Below, in pieces: positions 1 to 7,130 of a stretch of DNA of 34,361 nt. The stretch covers positions 1 to 34,361 of the forward strand of contig WRDW01000021.1 in the NCBI GenBank assembly GCA_009779995.1. The letters run 5' to 3'. Made by a program: the position numbers and the translations under genes. The notes below the pieces were generated by a model. The model did not search any database. It was not told the origin of the DNA and saw only the letters and a program-made list of their open reading frames with translations. The first letter of the stretch is position 1; every line of letters begins with the position of its first letter. The DNA comes from Oscillospiraceae bacterium. Its GTDB lineage: Bacteria > Bacillota > Clostridia > Oscillospirales > Acutalibacteraceae.

Positions 1-185
1 CCGCCGCTGGCGCTGTCCATCCCGCCCAGGATGTTCAGGATGGTGGTCTTGCCCGCGCCGGAGGCGCCCACGATCAGGGCCAGCTCGCCCTCCTCGATCT
101 CGAAGTCCGCGCCGTCCACCGCGTTGATGGTTACCTCGCCCATGACATACTGCTTGGACACATCCCTGAATTCGATGAAGCTCAA
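1..185 (-). CDS. ABC transporter ATP-binding protein, N-terminal part
   Basis: This is the first 61 codons of a gene that runs off the left edge. The translation begins MSFIEFRDVSKQY and reaches a Walker A motif, GASGAGKTT, near residues 40-48, then NILGGMDSASG. This spacing is typical of the LolD/MacB class of ABC ATPases that power export or lipoprotein/peptide transporters. The start is a TTG at 185-183; a GGAGG (plus-strand 195-199) lies 9 nt upstream, and no ATG fits better. A promoter of moderate quality lies at 230-258. The substrate cannot be inferred because the permease is outside the window. Confidence 0.85.
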   Translation of the reverse strand, partial: MSFIEFRDVSKQYVMGEVTINAVDGADFEIEEGELALIVGASGAGKTTILNILGGMDSASG

Positions 186-229
186 GGCTATTTACCTCCG
201 CTTTATATGCAAATTTTTTGCTCTAGTTT

Positions 230-258
230 AGTGTACCAAATAATTTGTCGTCTTACAA
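230..258 (-). promoter_or_regulatory. Candidate sigma-A promoter of the ABC transporter gene
   Basis: On the minus strand TTGTAA (258-253) and TACACT (235-230) are separated by 17 nt, about 45 nt upstream of the TTG start. The -35 overlaps the end of the 34-bp direct repeat at 255-288, so the repeat may carry regulatory sites. Confidence 0.55.
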
Positions 259-288
259 GAGAAAAATCCTTAGATTTTCGAAAAATTA
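255..288. repeat. 34-bp direct repeat, copy 1
   Basis: The sequence matches 526-559 at 32 of 34 positions. It contains the palindrome TTTTCGAAAA. On the minus strand both copies follow a GC-rich hairpin and an AT-rich spacer and lie about 45-55 nt upstream of a Shine-Dalgarno sequence: this copy precedes the ABC ATPase gene, the other precedes the 40-residue membrane peptide gene. Confidence 0.8.
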
Positions 289-308
289 ATAGTTTGTTAA
301 TAATAAAT

Positions 309-330
309 GGGCGGCTGGGGTCAGCCGCCC
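309..330 (-). terminator. Hairpin after the 40-residue peptide gene
   Basis: Perfect 9-bp arms, GGGCGGCTG (309-317) and CAGCCGCCC (322-330), enclose a 4-nt loop. On the minus strand the stem follows the small peptide gene (stop at 345) and leads into an AT-rich tract. It could be an intrinsic terminator, although the T-run is broken. The stem resembles the palindromic repeats found elsewhere in the window. Confidence 0.5.
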
Positions 331-344
331 GGGAAATGCGCCGC

Positions 345-467
345 TTAGACCAGCCACTTGATAATTGCGAGAATCGGAGCAACCAAGACCGAAATTATCG
401 GCATCGCGAAGAAAGCTATTGGAATAAGAATACTTTGCCACCAACTAAGACTTTGCCACCAACTCAT
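345..467 (-). CDS. Small hydrophobic membrane peptide, 40 aa
   Basis: A 40-residue open reading frame starts with MSWWQSLSWWQS and ends PILAIIKWLV. The middle (about residues 13-38) is a continuous hydrophobic stretch able to span the membrane. The start is chosen because GGGAGG lies 8 nt upstream of the ATG at 467; a longer reading of the frame up to 572 has no such support. The first 12 residues are two copies of SWWQS(L/I), encoded by an 18-bp tandem duplication. The gene sits alone between two copies of a 34-bp repeat and ends shortly before a hairpin. Size and composition resemble membrane-acting small proteins such as type I toxins or signalling peptides, but I recognise no family and the function is unknown. 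Confidence 0.55.
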   Translation of the reverse strand: MSWWQSLSWWQSILIPIAFFAMPIISVLVAPILAIIKWLV

Positions 468-525
468 GATCAGAACCTCCCATAGATTATGTAAGCTCTT
501 GCGAGCCTCATTTGTTAGTCGCGCC

Positions 526-559
526 ACAAGAGAAAAATCCTCAGGTTTTCGAAAAATTA
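526..559. repeat. 34-bp direct repeat, copy 2
   Basis: This copy matches 255-288 with two differences. It lies about 45 nt upstream of the ribosome binding site of the 40-residue peptide gene. On the minus strand it is preceded by an imperfect GC-rich hairpin at about 580-606, reproducing the order hairpin, AT spacer, repeat seen around copy 1. Confidence 0.8.
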
Positions 560-640
560 TTATTTTATACAAAAATAAAGGGGCGGCTATTCTTCTAACC
601 GTCCCCTAAATTGCCATTTTACTTGTGATGCTCACAATCC

Positions 641-713
641 TGTAGGGGCGGCTGCCCTCAGCCGCCCGATATTACAAATTGTGTGCGGGCCGCTGTGGGC
701 AGCGGCCCCTACA
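641..713. repeat. BIME-like paired REP element (TGTAGGGG family)
   Basis: The outer arms TGTAGGGGCGGCTGCC (641-656) and its near-perfect reverse complement (698-713) enclose two separate hairpins, with arms 645-653/658-666 and a matching pair around 687-710, around an AT-rich centre. Two REP-like stem-loops in opposite orientation are the layout of bacterial interspersed mosaic elements. The right half lies 3 nt beyond the flotillin stop codon. Related single copies occur at 11823-11850, 15783-15809 and 25401-25426. Confidence 0.8.
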
Positions 714-716
714 ATC

Positions 717-2120
717 CTACTCCTCTTCCGCCTTCTTCTCCGCGAAGTTTTTGATCACCTGCGCCAGATCCAGCCCGGTGGTGTCCTGCACCGCGCTGAA
801 GACCTTGGCCATTCCCTTGCTCATGTCGCCCACGAAGCCGCTGGTGTTGCCCTCGCCGTACATCGTGATGGCGTCCACGTTCTTCAGCGGCTCGGCGAGG
901 TTCTTCGCCACCTCCGGCAGGGACTGGAAGGCCATCTCGAGCACGGCGGCCTCGCCCATGAGCTTCATGGCCTCGGCCTTGGCGCGCGTGCCCTCGGCCT
1001 GGGCCAGCAGGATGGCCTTTTCGCCCTCGGCCTGCGCGAGGAGCTTTTCTTTTTCGCCTTCCGCCTCGGCGATAAGCCGGGCCCTGGCGGCGGCGGCGTC
1101 CTGCTCGGCGGCGTAGCGCTTGGCGTCGGCCTGGGCGCGCGCCTGGAACAGCTCGGCCTCGGCGGAGCGCTCCTTCTCGTACTTCGAGGCGTCGGCCTGC
1201 TTCATCACCGTCGCCTCGAGGACCTTTTGCCGCAGGTCGATCTCCTGGGCGCGCAGCTTCTGTTCGCGCTCCGCACGGGCGATCTGCGCGTCCACCTCGT
1301 TCTCGTTGATCACCTTGCGCTGCAGCTGCTCTTGAATGGCGAAGGCGCTGTCGGCCAGGGCCTGCTCGCGGTCCTGCTCGCTCTTGAACTGGGCGCGGCG
1401 GATGGCAAGCTCCTTCTGCTGCTCGGAGATGAGGGTGTCGGCGTCCACGCGGGCGCGGTTGGCCTCCTCGCTGGCCCTGGCCTCCTGCACGGCGACCTCC
1501 TTGGCCGCCGTGGCCCTGGCGATCTTCGCGTTCTTCTGGATTTGGGCGACGTTATCGATACCCAGATCCGTAATGACCCCATTGTCGTCCTTAAAATTCT
1601 GGATGTTGAAGTTGGTGACCCGCAGGCCCATCTTCGCCATGTCCTTGGAGGCGCTGTCCTCCACTTTTTTGGAGAACTCGTCGCGCTGGGTGACGAGGTT
1701 GGCCAGGCGCATCTGCCCGATGATCTCGCGCAGCGAGCCCTCGAGCACCTGCCGCGCCACCACGCCCACGTAGTCCGTGCCCCGGTTGAGGAAGTTCTTG
1801 GCCGCGATGCGCACGTTATCGGCGGAGCTGAAATCCACCTGCACGTTGGCCACGCCGTCCGCCACGATGTTGATGTAATCGTTGGTGGGCACCGAGCTGC
1901 TAGTTTTGATGTCCACGCTCACCAGCTCCAGGGGCACCTTATCCACCCGCTGGAGGAAGGGGATGCGGAAGCTCGAGCGCCCGATGATGATCTTCGGCTC
2001 CCGGGAGAGCCCCGAGATCACGAAGGCGGTATCGGGCGGGGCCTTCACATAGCTTTTGAACAGCAGGATAATAAATCCCAGCCCCAAAAGACACCCCAAG
2101 ACAAGAAAGAAATACTCCAT
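717..2120 (-). CDS. Flotillin-like SPFH-domain membrane protein
   Basis: The protein of about 467 residues resembles YuaG/FloT, which scaffolds functional membrane microdomains in Firmicutes. A hydrophobic N-terminal anchor (about residues 3-22, FFLVLGCLLGLGFIILLF) is followed by an SPFH/band-7 domain to about residue 190, then a long Ala/Glu-rich helical region with repeated AEGEK units typical of the flotillin coiled coil, and a short C-terminal domain. The start at 2120 is preferred because AAGGA lies 11 nt upstream; the in-frame ATG at 2132 has its purine tract directly abutting. No NfeD/YuaF partner, the usual neighbour of yuaG, is seen next to it. The stop codon is followed within 3 nt by a REP element. 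Confidence 0.9.
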   Translation of the reverse strand: MEYFFLVLGCLLGLGFIILLFKSYVKAPPDTAFVISGLSREPKIIIGRSSFRIPFLQRVDKVPLELVSVDIKTSSSVPTNDYINIVADGVANVQVDFSSADNVRIAAKNFLNRGTDYVGVVARQVLEGSLREIIGQMRLANLVTQRDEFSKKVEDSASKDMAKMGLRVTNFNIQNFKDDNGVITDLGIDNVAQIQKNAKIARATAAKEVAVQEARASEEANRARVDADTLISEQQKELAIRRAQFKSEQDREQALADSAFAIQEQLQRKVINENEVDAQIARAEREQKLRAQEIDLRQKVLEATVMKQADASKYEKERSAEAELFQARAQADAKRYAAEQDAAAARARLIAEAEGEKEKLLAQAEGEKAILLAQAEGTRAKAEAMKLMGEAAVLEMAFQSLPEVAKNLAEPLKNVDAITMYGEGNTSGFVGDMSKGMAKVFSAVQDTTGLDLAQVIKNFAEKKAEEE

Positions 2121-2203
2121 CTCACACACCATCCTTTTCCAATGTTGAATTCATAATGCGCAATGCATAATGTTTGATGCCAGTTGCATAAATCGCCGAC
2201 AGG

Positions 2204-2386
2204 TTATGCGGCGGAGCGGCGGTCAGCGGATCGCGACGGGATGATCGTCAATCCATATTTTTCGGCAAGCTTGTGCGCATTCTCGCTGACCTTGCGATGC
2301 CACTCGTCGTGACCCATAGAAAGATAGTCCTCATAAAGCTTTGCGCGAATCTCGTCGATTTCCTTCTCATAATCCAGGCTATTCAT
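2204..2386 (-). CDS. Small putative antitoxin partner of the PIN protein
   Basis: A 60-residue, charged, probably helical protein (MNSLDYEKEIDEIRAKLYEDY...) starts 8 bp inside the end of the PIN-domain gene. A near-ideal GGAGGTGAT precedes its ATG, so the two genes should be translated together. The pattern IDEIRxxLYE...AEKYGL is also seen in the 70-residue protein at 21868-22080. Proteins of this type commonly follow PIN genes of this family in Clostridia, which suggests an antitoxin role. This is inferred from context; no DNA-binding domain is obvious. Confidence 0.6.
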   Translation of the reverse strand: MNSLDYEKEIDEIRAKLYEDYLSMGHDEWHRKVSENAHKLAEKYGLTIIPSRSADRRSAA

Positions 2387-2852
2387 TTGTTATCACCTCC
2401 ATTGGCGAACCGATGTATATTTTTCTGTAGCCAAAAAGCTTGTTGACCGGCTCGGTCAGTTCTTTTGTTTTTGGGCGGTTAATGTGGGTAAAGTTCAGGC
2501 TGATGATGGCGTCAAGTTCGTTGACGGACGCGCAAGCCAGGTGCAGCCGATCTAAATAATGCGGCCTAGTAATCACGCCGTGCGCCACATACGCTTCTGC
2601 CAGGACTTCAATTTCGCTGGATTTGTCGAGGATATTGATATCGCTGTGCGCAAACAGCTCCAACATATTTTCCCGTTTCACATCGTCCGGCGTATTTGAC
2701 AGCTCTTCGAGCACATATGCGGAAGAATAGGATTGAAATGCTCCTGTCGCGATTTCCGCAAACAGCTTCCTGACATCGCCGTAGTTATCCCGCTCCGGCT
2801 CAAAGTACCGATTGAACAACGTAGTCTCCAAATAGATTTTCATTTTCCGCAT
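2379..2852 (-). CDS. PIN-domain ribonuclease toxin candidate
   Basis: The 157-residue protein has the PIN layout: an N-terminal strand with an acidic residue (KIYLETTLFN), a second acidic site in VLEELSN, and a third acidic region around HYLDRLHLACA followed by LDAIISLNFTHI. The first position is Glu instead of the more usual Asp, as I recall for this Clostridial subfamily. PIN toxins are metal-dependent RNases that cut tRNA, rRNA or mRNA. AGGAGG lies 7 nt upstream of the start at 2852. The overlapping downstream partner supports a toxin-antitoxin pair, with the toxin gene first. Activity and target are not shown by the sequence. Confidence 0.75.
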   Translation of the reverse strand: MRKMKIYLETTLFNRYFEPERDNYGDVRKLFAEIATGAFQSYSSAYVLEELSNTPDDVKRENMLELFAHSDINILDKSSEIEVLAEAYVAHGVITRPHYLDRLHLACASVNELDAIISLNFTHINRPKTKELTEPVNKLFGYRKIYIGSPMEVITNE

Positions 2853-2893
2853 AACGCACCTCCTCGCTTCTATAGTATTCTCTCATTTTCGCT

Positions 2894-3430
2894 TCAATCC
2901 GTAACCCCAGTTTTCCTATACCCGTACAGCACCTCGTCCAGCGGCACCTGCGCCGCGGTGTTGAACAGGTTCGTCGCCGCCATGATGCCCGCGAAGGCGA
3001 ACAGCAGCACCAGCTGCTCGTCGCTGTATCGCTCTTTGAGGGAGGCGTAAATGTCCGGGTCGATATTGTGCGGGTCCTCGGCGATGGAGAAGCCCAGCTC
3101 CATCAGCAGGTTCTCCTCCTCGCTGAGAATCGGGCTGTCGGGGTCGTCGCCCGAATCAATCAAGATTTTGCGAAAGAACGTCCCGCACACCAGGCATCGG
3201 TTGCCCTCGCTGATGGCGTAGGCATAGAGCGACAGCGCCCTTTCCCCGATAAACTCTTTACAGAGGTCGGCCAGGGGATACCACTCCATGAATACGTCGA
3301 AGGCCTTCACGCTATGCAGCAGCGTGCGCTTCATGTTGGTGATGCGGCCGTATTTGGCGATTTGGTCGTCATAGCGCGCGCGCACGGCCTCGTCGGCGGT
3401 TTCGTATGAGGTCATTGGGATGAAGTCCAT
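2894..3430 (-). CDS. AhpD-like / carboxymuconolactone decarboxylase-family protein
   Basis: The 178-residue all-helical protein carries CLVCGTFF, a Cys-x-x-Cys followed by an aromatic patch like the redox centre of AhpD-type alkylhydroperoxidases. The surrounding helices (ISEGNR before it, DEQLVLLFAFAGIMAATNLFNTA near the C-terminus) fit the CMD fold. The role is probably thiol-dependent peroxide detoxification or a related redox reaction; the substrate is unknown. The ATG at 3430 is chosen because GAGGT lies 6 nt upstream; an in-frame ATG at 3451 has a weaker site. Either start overlaps the end of the upstream membrane-protein gene, so the two are likely co-transcribed. Confidence 0.7.
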   Translation of the reverse strand: MDFIPMTSYETADEAVRARYDDQIAKYGRITNMKRTLLHSVKAFDVFMEWYPLADLCKEFIGERALSLYAYAISEGNRCLVCGTFFRKILIDSGDDPDSPILSEEENLLMELGFSIAEDPHNIDPDIYASLKERYSDEQLVLLFAFAGIMAATNLFNTAAQVPLDEVLYGYRKTGVTD

Positions 3431-4038
3431 CGCTTTACCTCTTCCTTCCATTCTCTTTCGCTCCCATCGTAGAAACCGAACTGCGCGTTGGGGCAGCGCT
3501 GCGCGATCGCGCGCATGGCCTGGCCTATGTTGTATTTAGTGCAGGCCACGGTAAGCGCAAGGCCGTTGCGAAAATGCACCTTGACGCTGTTTACCACAAT
3601 CGTGCCTCCGCCGCGCCCGGCGGCCTGTTCCCGCGATGTGCCGTAAATCCAAACGGCCTCCCCAAGCGGCAATATACAGGTCATTGAAGCATCGCTGCTG
3701 AAAAGCCAGTTGTCTGTCAGAACGATCTTCCCGATACGAACCCTGTCACCATGCCGGTATTCCTCATCAAAGCGCAGGATCGCCTTTTCGTCTACCCAAA
3801 AATCCTTCATGCTCCTGCGAAATTTATAACTTCGGACGAGAAAGTAAATGCCCAGCAGCAATATAGGAACGCTAAATAACGAAATCACCCACCAACCAAT
3901 CCCGCCCCAATACATCCGGGGGTTTCGCGCCATTTCCATCATCGTCAATGCGATTCCCGCAACAATAGCCAGCGTGGGCACAACCAGAAACAACGCAATC
4001 ACAAGATTGCTGATTCGCCGCCGTCTCCTAAATTCCAT
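3412..4038 (-). CDS. Two-TM membrane protein with a cytoplasmic C-terminal domain
   Basis: The 208-residue protein begins MEFRRRRRISN, a basic segment, followed by two hydrophobic helices (about residues 10-32 and 45-68). A basic linker (YKFRRS) leads into a soluble domain of about 130 residues rich in beta strands, suggestive of a PH-like or YcxB-like fold, though I do not recognise a specific family. The positive N-terminus places both tails in the cytoplasm. The start is fixed by TAGGAGGTG, 8 nt upstream of the ATG at 4038. The gene precedes and overlaps the AhpD-like gene. Function unknown. Confidence 0.65.
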   Translation of the reverse strand: MEFRRRRRISNLVIALFLVVPTLAIVAGIALTMMEMARNPRMYWGGIGWWVISLFSVPILLLGIYFLVRSYKFRRSMKDFWVDEKAILRFDEEYRHGDRVRIGKIVLTDNWLFSSDASMTCILPLGEAVWIYGTSREQAAGRGGGTIVVNSVKVHFRNGLALTVACTKYNIGQAMRAIAQRCPNAQFGFYDGSEREWKEEVKRWTSSQ

Positions 4039-4051
4039 CTGAACGCACCTC

Positions 4052-4279
4052 CTACAGCGCAAACATCTCGGGATCGTACTCCGGCAGCAGGGGGGCGCGG
4101 GCGGGCTTGCGCTTTAGGGGGTCGTAGGTGTACTTTTTGCACAGGCTCTGCCTGCGCATCACCCCGCGCACGGAGCACAGCACGCTGCTGCCGTCCGGCG
4201 CGGATTTGCCGTAGGCGCAGAACTCGCAGGCGGGCGTGAATTTCGACGCCCGCAGCAGGCCCTTCATGGCGCGTTTCAT
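4052..4279 (-). CDS. Small Cys-rich conserved protein, 75 aa
   Basis: The 75-residue protein contains four cysteines, in ACEFCAYG, VLCSVRG and SLCKKY, a likely zinc-binding set, and ends DPLKRKPARAPLLPEYDPEMFAL. The YDPLKR...EYDPxxFAL tail is a pattern I associate with a small conserved Clostridial family of unknown role. The start at 4279 is chosen because GGGAGGG lies just upstream. The frame stays open to 4420, but that extension is translated from a palindromic repeat and is unlikely to be real. The stop lies 14 nt before the membrane-protein start, so the genes at 4279-2894 may form one operon. Confidence 0.6.
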   Translation of the reverse strand: MKRAMKGLLRASKFTPACEFCAYGKSAPDGSSVLCSVRGVMRRQSLCKKYTYDPLKRKPARAPLLPEYDPEMFAL

Positions 4280-4302
4280 GGCGACCCTCCCACACATCCC
4301 AA

Positions 4303-4412
4303 TTCCCCTCCTTGGAGGGATGCCTCCGCAGAGGCGGGGTGGTTTCGCGGAGCGACGTCCCTCCCCTGGCTCCCCCTGGGGGGAGCTGTCGCCTCGGGCG
4401 ACTGAGGGGGTG
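4303..4412. repeat. Cluster of short GC-rich palindromes
   Basis: About 110 bp contain at least four adjacent hairpins: around 4306-4320 (CCTCCTTGGAGG), 4323-4333 (CCTCCGCAGAGG), 4368-4387 (GGCTCCCCCTGGGGGGAGCT) and 4388-4402 (GTCGCCTCGGGCGAC). The parts resemble the arms of the larger element at 15593-15758, suggesting a dispersed non-autonomous repeat family. It fills the space between the ylbJ-like gene and the small Cys-rich gene. Confidence 0.7.
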
Positions 4413-4432
4413 AAAACCATCCCCCTATTATA

Positions 4433-5548
4433 TTAGCACACTTTGCGGTTCAGGTCAAGGTCTATAATCAGGAAGGCGCAAAAAAATAGGATCGCCGCCG
4501 CCGCCGGGGCCGAAACCGCCCAGAGGCGCACCGTGCGCCCCGCGCCCCACACGAGGGAGGCGGGCAGATCCACGGGGAACAGCCGCGTCAGCCCCGCGCA
4601 GACCGCCGCCGCCAGGGCCCCGTGCAGCAATCGAGAGGCCCAGAACAGTCGCAGCGGCAGGCCGGTTTTGCGGACATCCCCCAGCACCTGGCAGTGCACG
4701 GCCAGGCCTCCCCAGCCCAGCGCCGCGCAGAGCACCGGCAGGGGCATCCCGGCGCGCACCACGGCCACTGTGCCCGAAGACACCTCCAGCGCCACGTTCA
4801 GCGCGGGGATCGCGGGCCACAGCCCGTGGGGCAGCAGCTGCAGCAGCGCGCAGGCGCAGGAAAACAGCACGATCCACGCGCACACGCCGAGAATAGCCCC
4901 AGTGGCCTGGGACACGGCGGTCAGCAGGATGTGATCGAAGGGCGGTTGCGCGGGCGGGGACGCGGGGGCGGGCACGAATGCGGGCGCGGATGCGGGCGGC
5001 AAGAAGCCTCCCTCCGGTCGTGTCGCCATACGGCGAGCCCAAACAGCCTCATTTTCCTCCTCCAGCCAAAATTTCGTGAAAACCCCCATCGCCAGCCCGG
5101 CGATTGCCATCGACACAAACAGGAGCATCCCCGCCCGCCTGCTGCCGAGCATCCCCGTGCCCACCGCGCCGATGAGGTAGGCGGGCCCGGCGTTCACGCA
5201 GAACAGCTGCAGGCGCTGCGCCTGCCCCCGGCCGATGGCCCCCTGCTCCAGCAGCTGCGCCGCCGTCTTCGCCCCCAGGGGGTAGCCCCCCAGGAAGCCC
5301 AGCAGCACGGCTCCCAGCACGGCCCCGCCTTTCGATTTCCCGCCGCCCGCGTTTATCTGCGTAAAGGTTCCCGCCAGCACGAAGAAGGGGTACAGCGAGG
5401 GGATGATCACCTGCCCGCACAGGGCGAGGCCGCCCCGCGCGCCCTCCAGGGCCAGCGGCGAATACAGCACCAGCAGCGCCGAGAGCCCCGCGCAGGCGGC
5501 CAATATGCCCGCCTGCGCGAAATTTCCTGGTTTCAGTCTCAATAACAC
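4433..5548 (-). CDS. ylbJ: YlbJ-like sporulation integral membrane protein
   Basis: The polytopic protein of about 371 residues has roughly 8 hydrophobic segments and the signature GGYPLGAKTAAQL followed by a conserved NAGPAYLIGAVG segment, as in YlbJ (nucleoside-recognition/GATE-type family), a sigma-E-controlled protein needed for spore cortex formation in Bacillus. A Pro/Ala-rich loop of about 35 residues (FVPAPASPPAQPPF region) interrupts the middle. The start is taken as the GTG at 5548, with GGGGTGAT 3 nt upstream; upstream in-frame ATGs would encode non-membrane sequence and run into divergent yqfC. Its head-to-head position with yqfCD supports a role in spore formation. The substrate is unknown. 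Confidence 0.75.
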   Translation of the reverse strand: MLLRLKPGNFAQAGILAACAGLSALLVLYSPLALEGARGGLALCGQVIIPSLYPFFVLAGTFTQINAGGGKSKGGAVLGAVLLGFLGGYPLGAKTAAQLLEQGAIGRGQAQRLQLFCVNAGPAYLIGAVGTGMLGSRRAGMLLFVSMAIAGLAMGVFTKFWLEEENEAVWARRMATRPEGGFLPPASAPAFVPAPASPPAQPPFDHILLTAVSQATGAILGVCAWIVLFSCACALLQLLPHGLWPAIPALNVALEVSSGTVAVVRAGMPLPVLCAALGWGGLAVHCQVLGDVRKTGLPLRLFWASRLLHGALAAAVCAGLTRLFPVDLPASLVWGAGRTVRLWAVSAPAAAAILFFCAFLIIDLDLNRKVC

Positions 5549-5597
5549 AGCATCACCCCGGCTATGCTTATGCGGGAAGGGGGGGCGTGATGTACGG

Positions 5598-5627
5598 GGT
5601 ATTTTTTCCCTCCCCCCCTCATAAACT
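5598..5627 (+). promoter_or_regulatory. Candidate sigma-E promoter of yqfC-yqfD
   Basis: GGTATTTT (5598-5605) and CATAAACT (5620-5627) resemble the sigma-E elements (-35 ATATT-like, -10 CATACAAT-like) with about 15 nt between them. The yqfCD genes belong to the sigma-E regulon in Bacillus. The -10 is only about 6 nt before the yqfC ATG, which would give an almost leaderless mRNA, in keeping with the absence of a ribosome binding site there. Confidence 0.35.
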
Positions 5628-5633
5628 TTCACT

Positions 5634-5951
5634 ATGAGACGCAAGCCGCAAGCGCGAAACAGCCGCAATCCGCCCGCAGGCGGGCTGCGCGAGAAAACCC
5701 TCCAGCTGGGCGACGCCCTGGACCTGCCCGCGCAGCTGCTGCCGGGCTTCTCCCACGTGGAGCTGTGGCAGAACCGCTCTGCGGTGGTGGACGGCGTGCG
5801 TGGCGTGCTCGGCTACAGCGAGGACTGCGTGCAGCTGAACCTGGGCTCGCTGGTGGTCACATTCCGGGGAGCGGGCCTCACCATCAAGACCTACCAGCAG
5901 GAGCAGCTGCAGCTCACCGGCACGATCGCGGAGATACACTATACGACGTAA
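5634..5951 (+). CDS. yqfC: Sporulation protein YqfC
   Basis: The 105-residue protein matches the YqfC family of small sporulation proteins expressed in the mother cell: after a basic N-terminus comes a beta-rich domain (HVELWQNRSAVVDGVRGVLGYSEDCVQLNLGSLVVTFRG) and a typical ending (QLQLTGTIAEIHYT). Length and the gene following it, yqfD, agree with the Bacillus order yqfC-yqfD. The start at 5634 is the only plausible one, yet no Shine-Dalgarno sequence is visible upstream. The molecular role of the family is unknown. Confidence 0.85.
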   Translation: MRRKPQARNSRNPPAGGLREKTLQLGDALDLPAQLLPGFSHVELWQNRSAVVDGVRGVLGYSEDCVQLNLGSLVVTFRGAGLTIKTYQQEQLQLTGTIAEIHYTT

Positions 5952-5963
5952 GGAAAATGAATC

Positions 5964-7130
5964 ATGCTACTCATCCGCTTCATCCGCTTCCTGCGCGGCT
6001 ACATCTGCTTCACCGCCGCCGACGGCTTCCCCGAGCGCTTCCTCAACCTGTGCAACCAGGCGGGGGCGGCTATCTGGGACGTGGAATGGCAGGGCGGCAC
6101 CATGCGCGGCCGGACCGACCGCCGCGGCTTCCGGCTCCTTCAGCCCTGCGCCGAGCCGGCAGGCATCACCCTCCAGGTCAATCGGCGGGTGGGCCTGCCC
6201 TTCTTCCTGCACGCCTACAGGAGGCGCGCGGGCTTGCTCATCGGCCTGGCACTGTGTATCACGCTTCTATCCGTGCTCTCGAATACGATATGGACCATTT
6301 CGGTCACCGGCAACGAGAAAGTGCCCACGGAGGAGGTTTTACACGTCATGGCCGCCCTTGGGGTGAAGGCGGGCGTATGGCGCGGCAGGCTTGATTCCCG
6401 TGAGATCAGCGCCGCCGCCCAGCGCGAGCTGCCCGGCGTGGCCTGGCTCTCCCTGAATCTGCGCGGCAGCAGCGCGGTGGTGGAACTGCGCGAGATCCTG
6501 CCCAAAGACGAGCCCGGCCCCGAGGAGCCGCGAAATATCGTCGCCGCCAAGGCGGGCCAGCTGAAGGTCATCGAGGTCTACACGGGCAGCGCGGCGGCCC
6601 GCCCGAACCAGGCCGTGCCCGCCGGGGCCCTGCTGGCCGGGGGCGTGGTGCAAAACGCCGACGGCAGCGCCCGCCTTGTCCGCGCGGAGGCCTACGCTGT
6701 CGCCCGCACCAGCGTGGCCTGCCAGGCCGCCGCCGCCCGGCGCGAAACCATCGAACAGGCTGCCCTGCTGGCCACCCGCTACACCCTCTGCCTGCTCTGG
6801 TTAAGGATTCCCCTGGGGCCGGTTCCCGGGGGCGCGCAGGGCGCCGCCCTCCTCACCGACCGCCGGGATTGGGCGCCCGGCGGCCGCGTGATGCCCCTGG
6901 CCATTGAGCGCCGCACCTGGCTGTCCTTCGCCCCCAGGGAGCGCGTGAAAAATGACCGCCAGCTGCGCCTTTCGGCGGCGGCGGCCTTCTTCGCCCAGGA
7001 GTACAACGTGCTGCGCGCGGCGCAGGTCATCCGCCAGGAGGTGGAGGTCAACCTCGGCGAGCCCGCCTGCAATGTGCTGCTGCGCGGCGCGGCGTATGAG
7101 AATGTGGGGCGGGCGGCGGGATTAGAGTAG
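5964..7130 (+). CDS. yqfD: Sporulation protein YqfD
   Basis: The 388-residue protein belongs to the YqfD family (also called spore protein IV-like), a mother-cell membrane protein needed for efficient sporulation. It shows a soluble N-terminal part (LRGYICFTAADGFPERFLN), one clear membrane helix near residues 89-111 (LLIGLALCITLLSVLSNTIW), then ISVTGNEKVPTEEVL, the family's hallmark after the helix, and a large external domain. AAGGA lies 9 nt upstream of the ATG. It starts 12 nt after yqfC and is almost certainly co-transcribed. Its 3' end overlaps the end of convergent trmD by 9 bp. Confidence 0.9.
   Translation: MLLIRFIRFLRGYICFTAADGFPERFLNLCNQAGAAIWDVEWQGGTMRGRTDRRGFRLLQPCAEPAGITLQVNRRVGLPFFLHAYRRRAGLLIGLALCITLLSVLSNTIWTISVTGNEKVPTEEVLHVMAALGVKAGVWRGRLDSREISAAAQRELPGVAWLSLNLRGSSAVVELREILPKDEPGPEEPRNIVAAKAGQLKVIEVYTGSAAARPNQAVPAGALLAGGVVQNADGSARLVRAEAYAVARTSVACQAAAARRETIEQAALLATRYTLCLLWLRIPLGPVPGGAQGAALLTDRRDWAPGGRVMPLAIERRTWLSFAPRERVKNDRQLRLSAAAAFFAQEYNVLRAAQVIRQEVEVNLGEPACNVLLRGAAYENVGRAAGLE

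Noticed and set aside
681-2156. Long open frame of 491 codons on the plus strand
   Set aside because: It is the antisense shadow of the flotillin gene, caused by GC-rich codon use; no ribosome binding site and no recognisable domain. The same applies to the other long antisense frames over GC-rich genes, e.g. 4622-5545 and 9142-10692.
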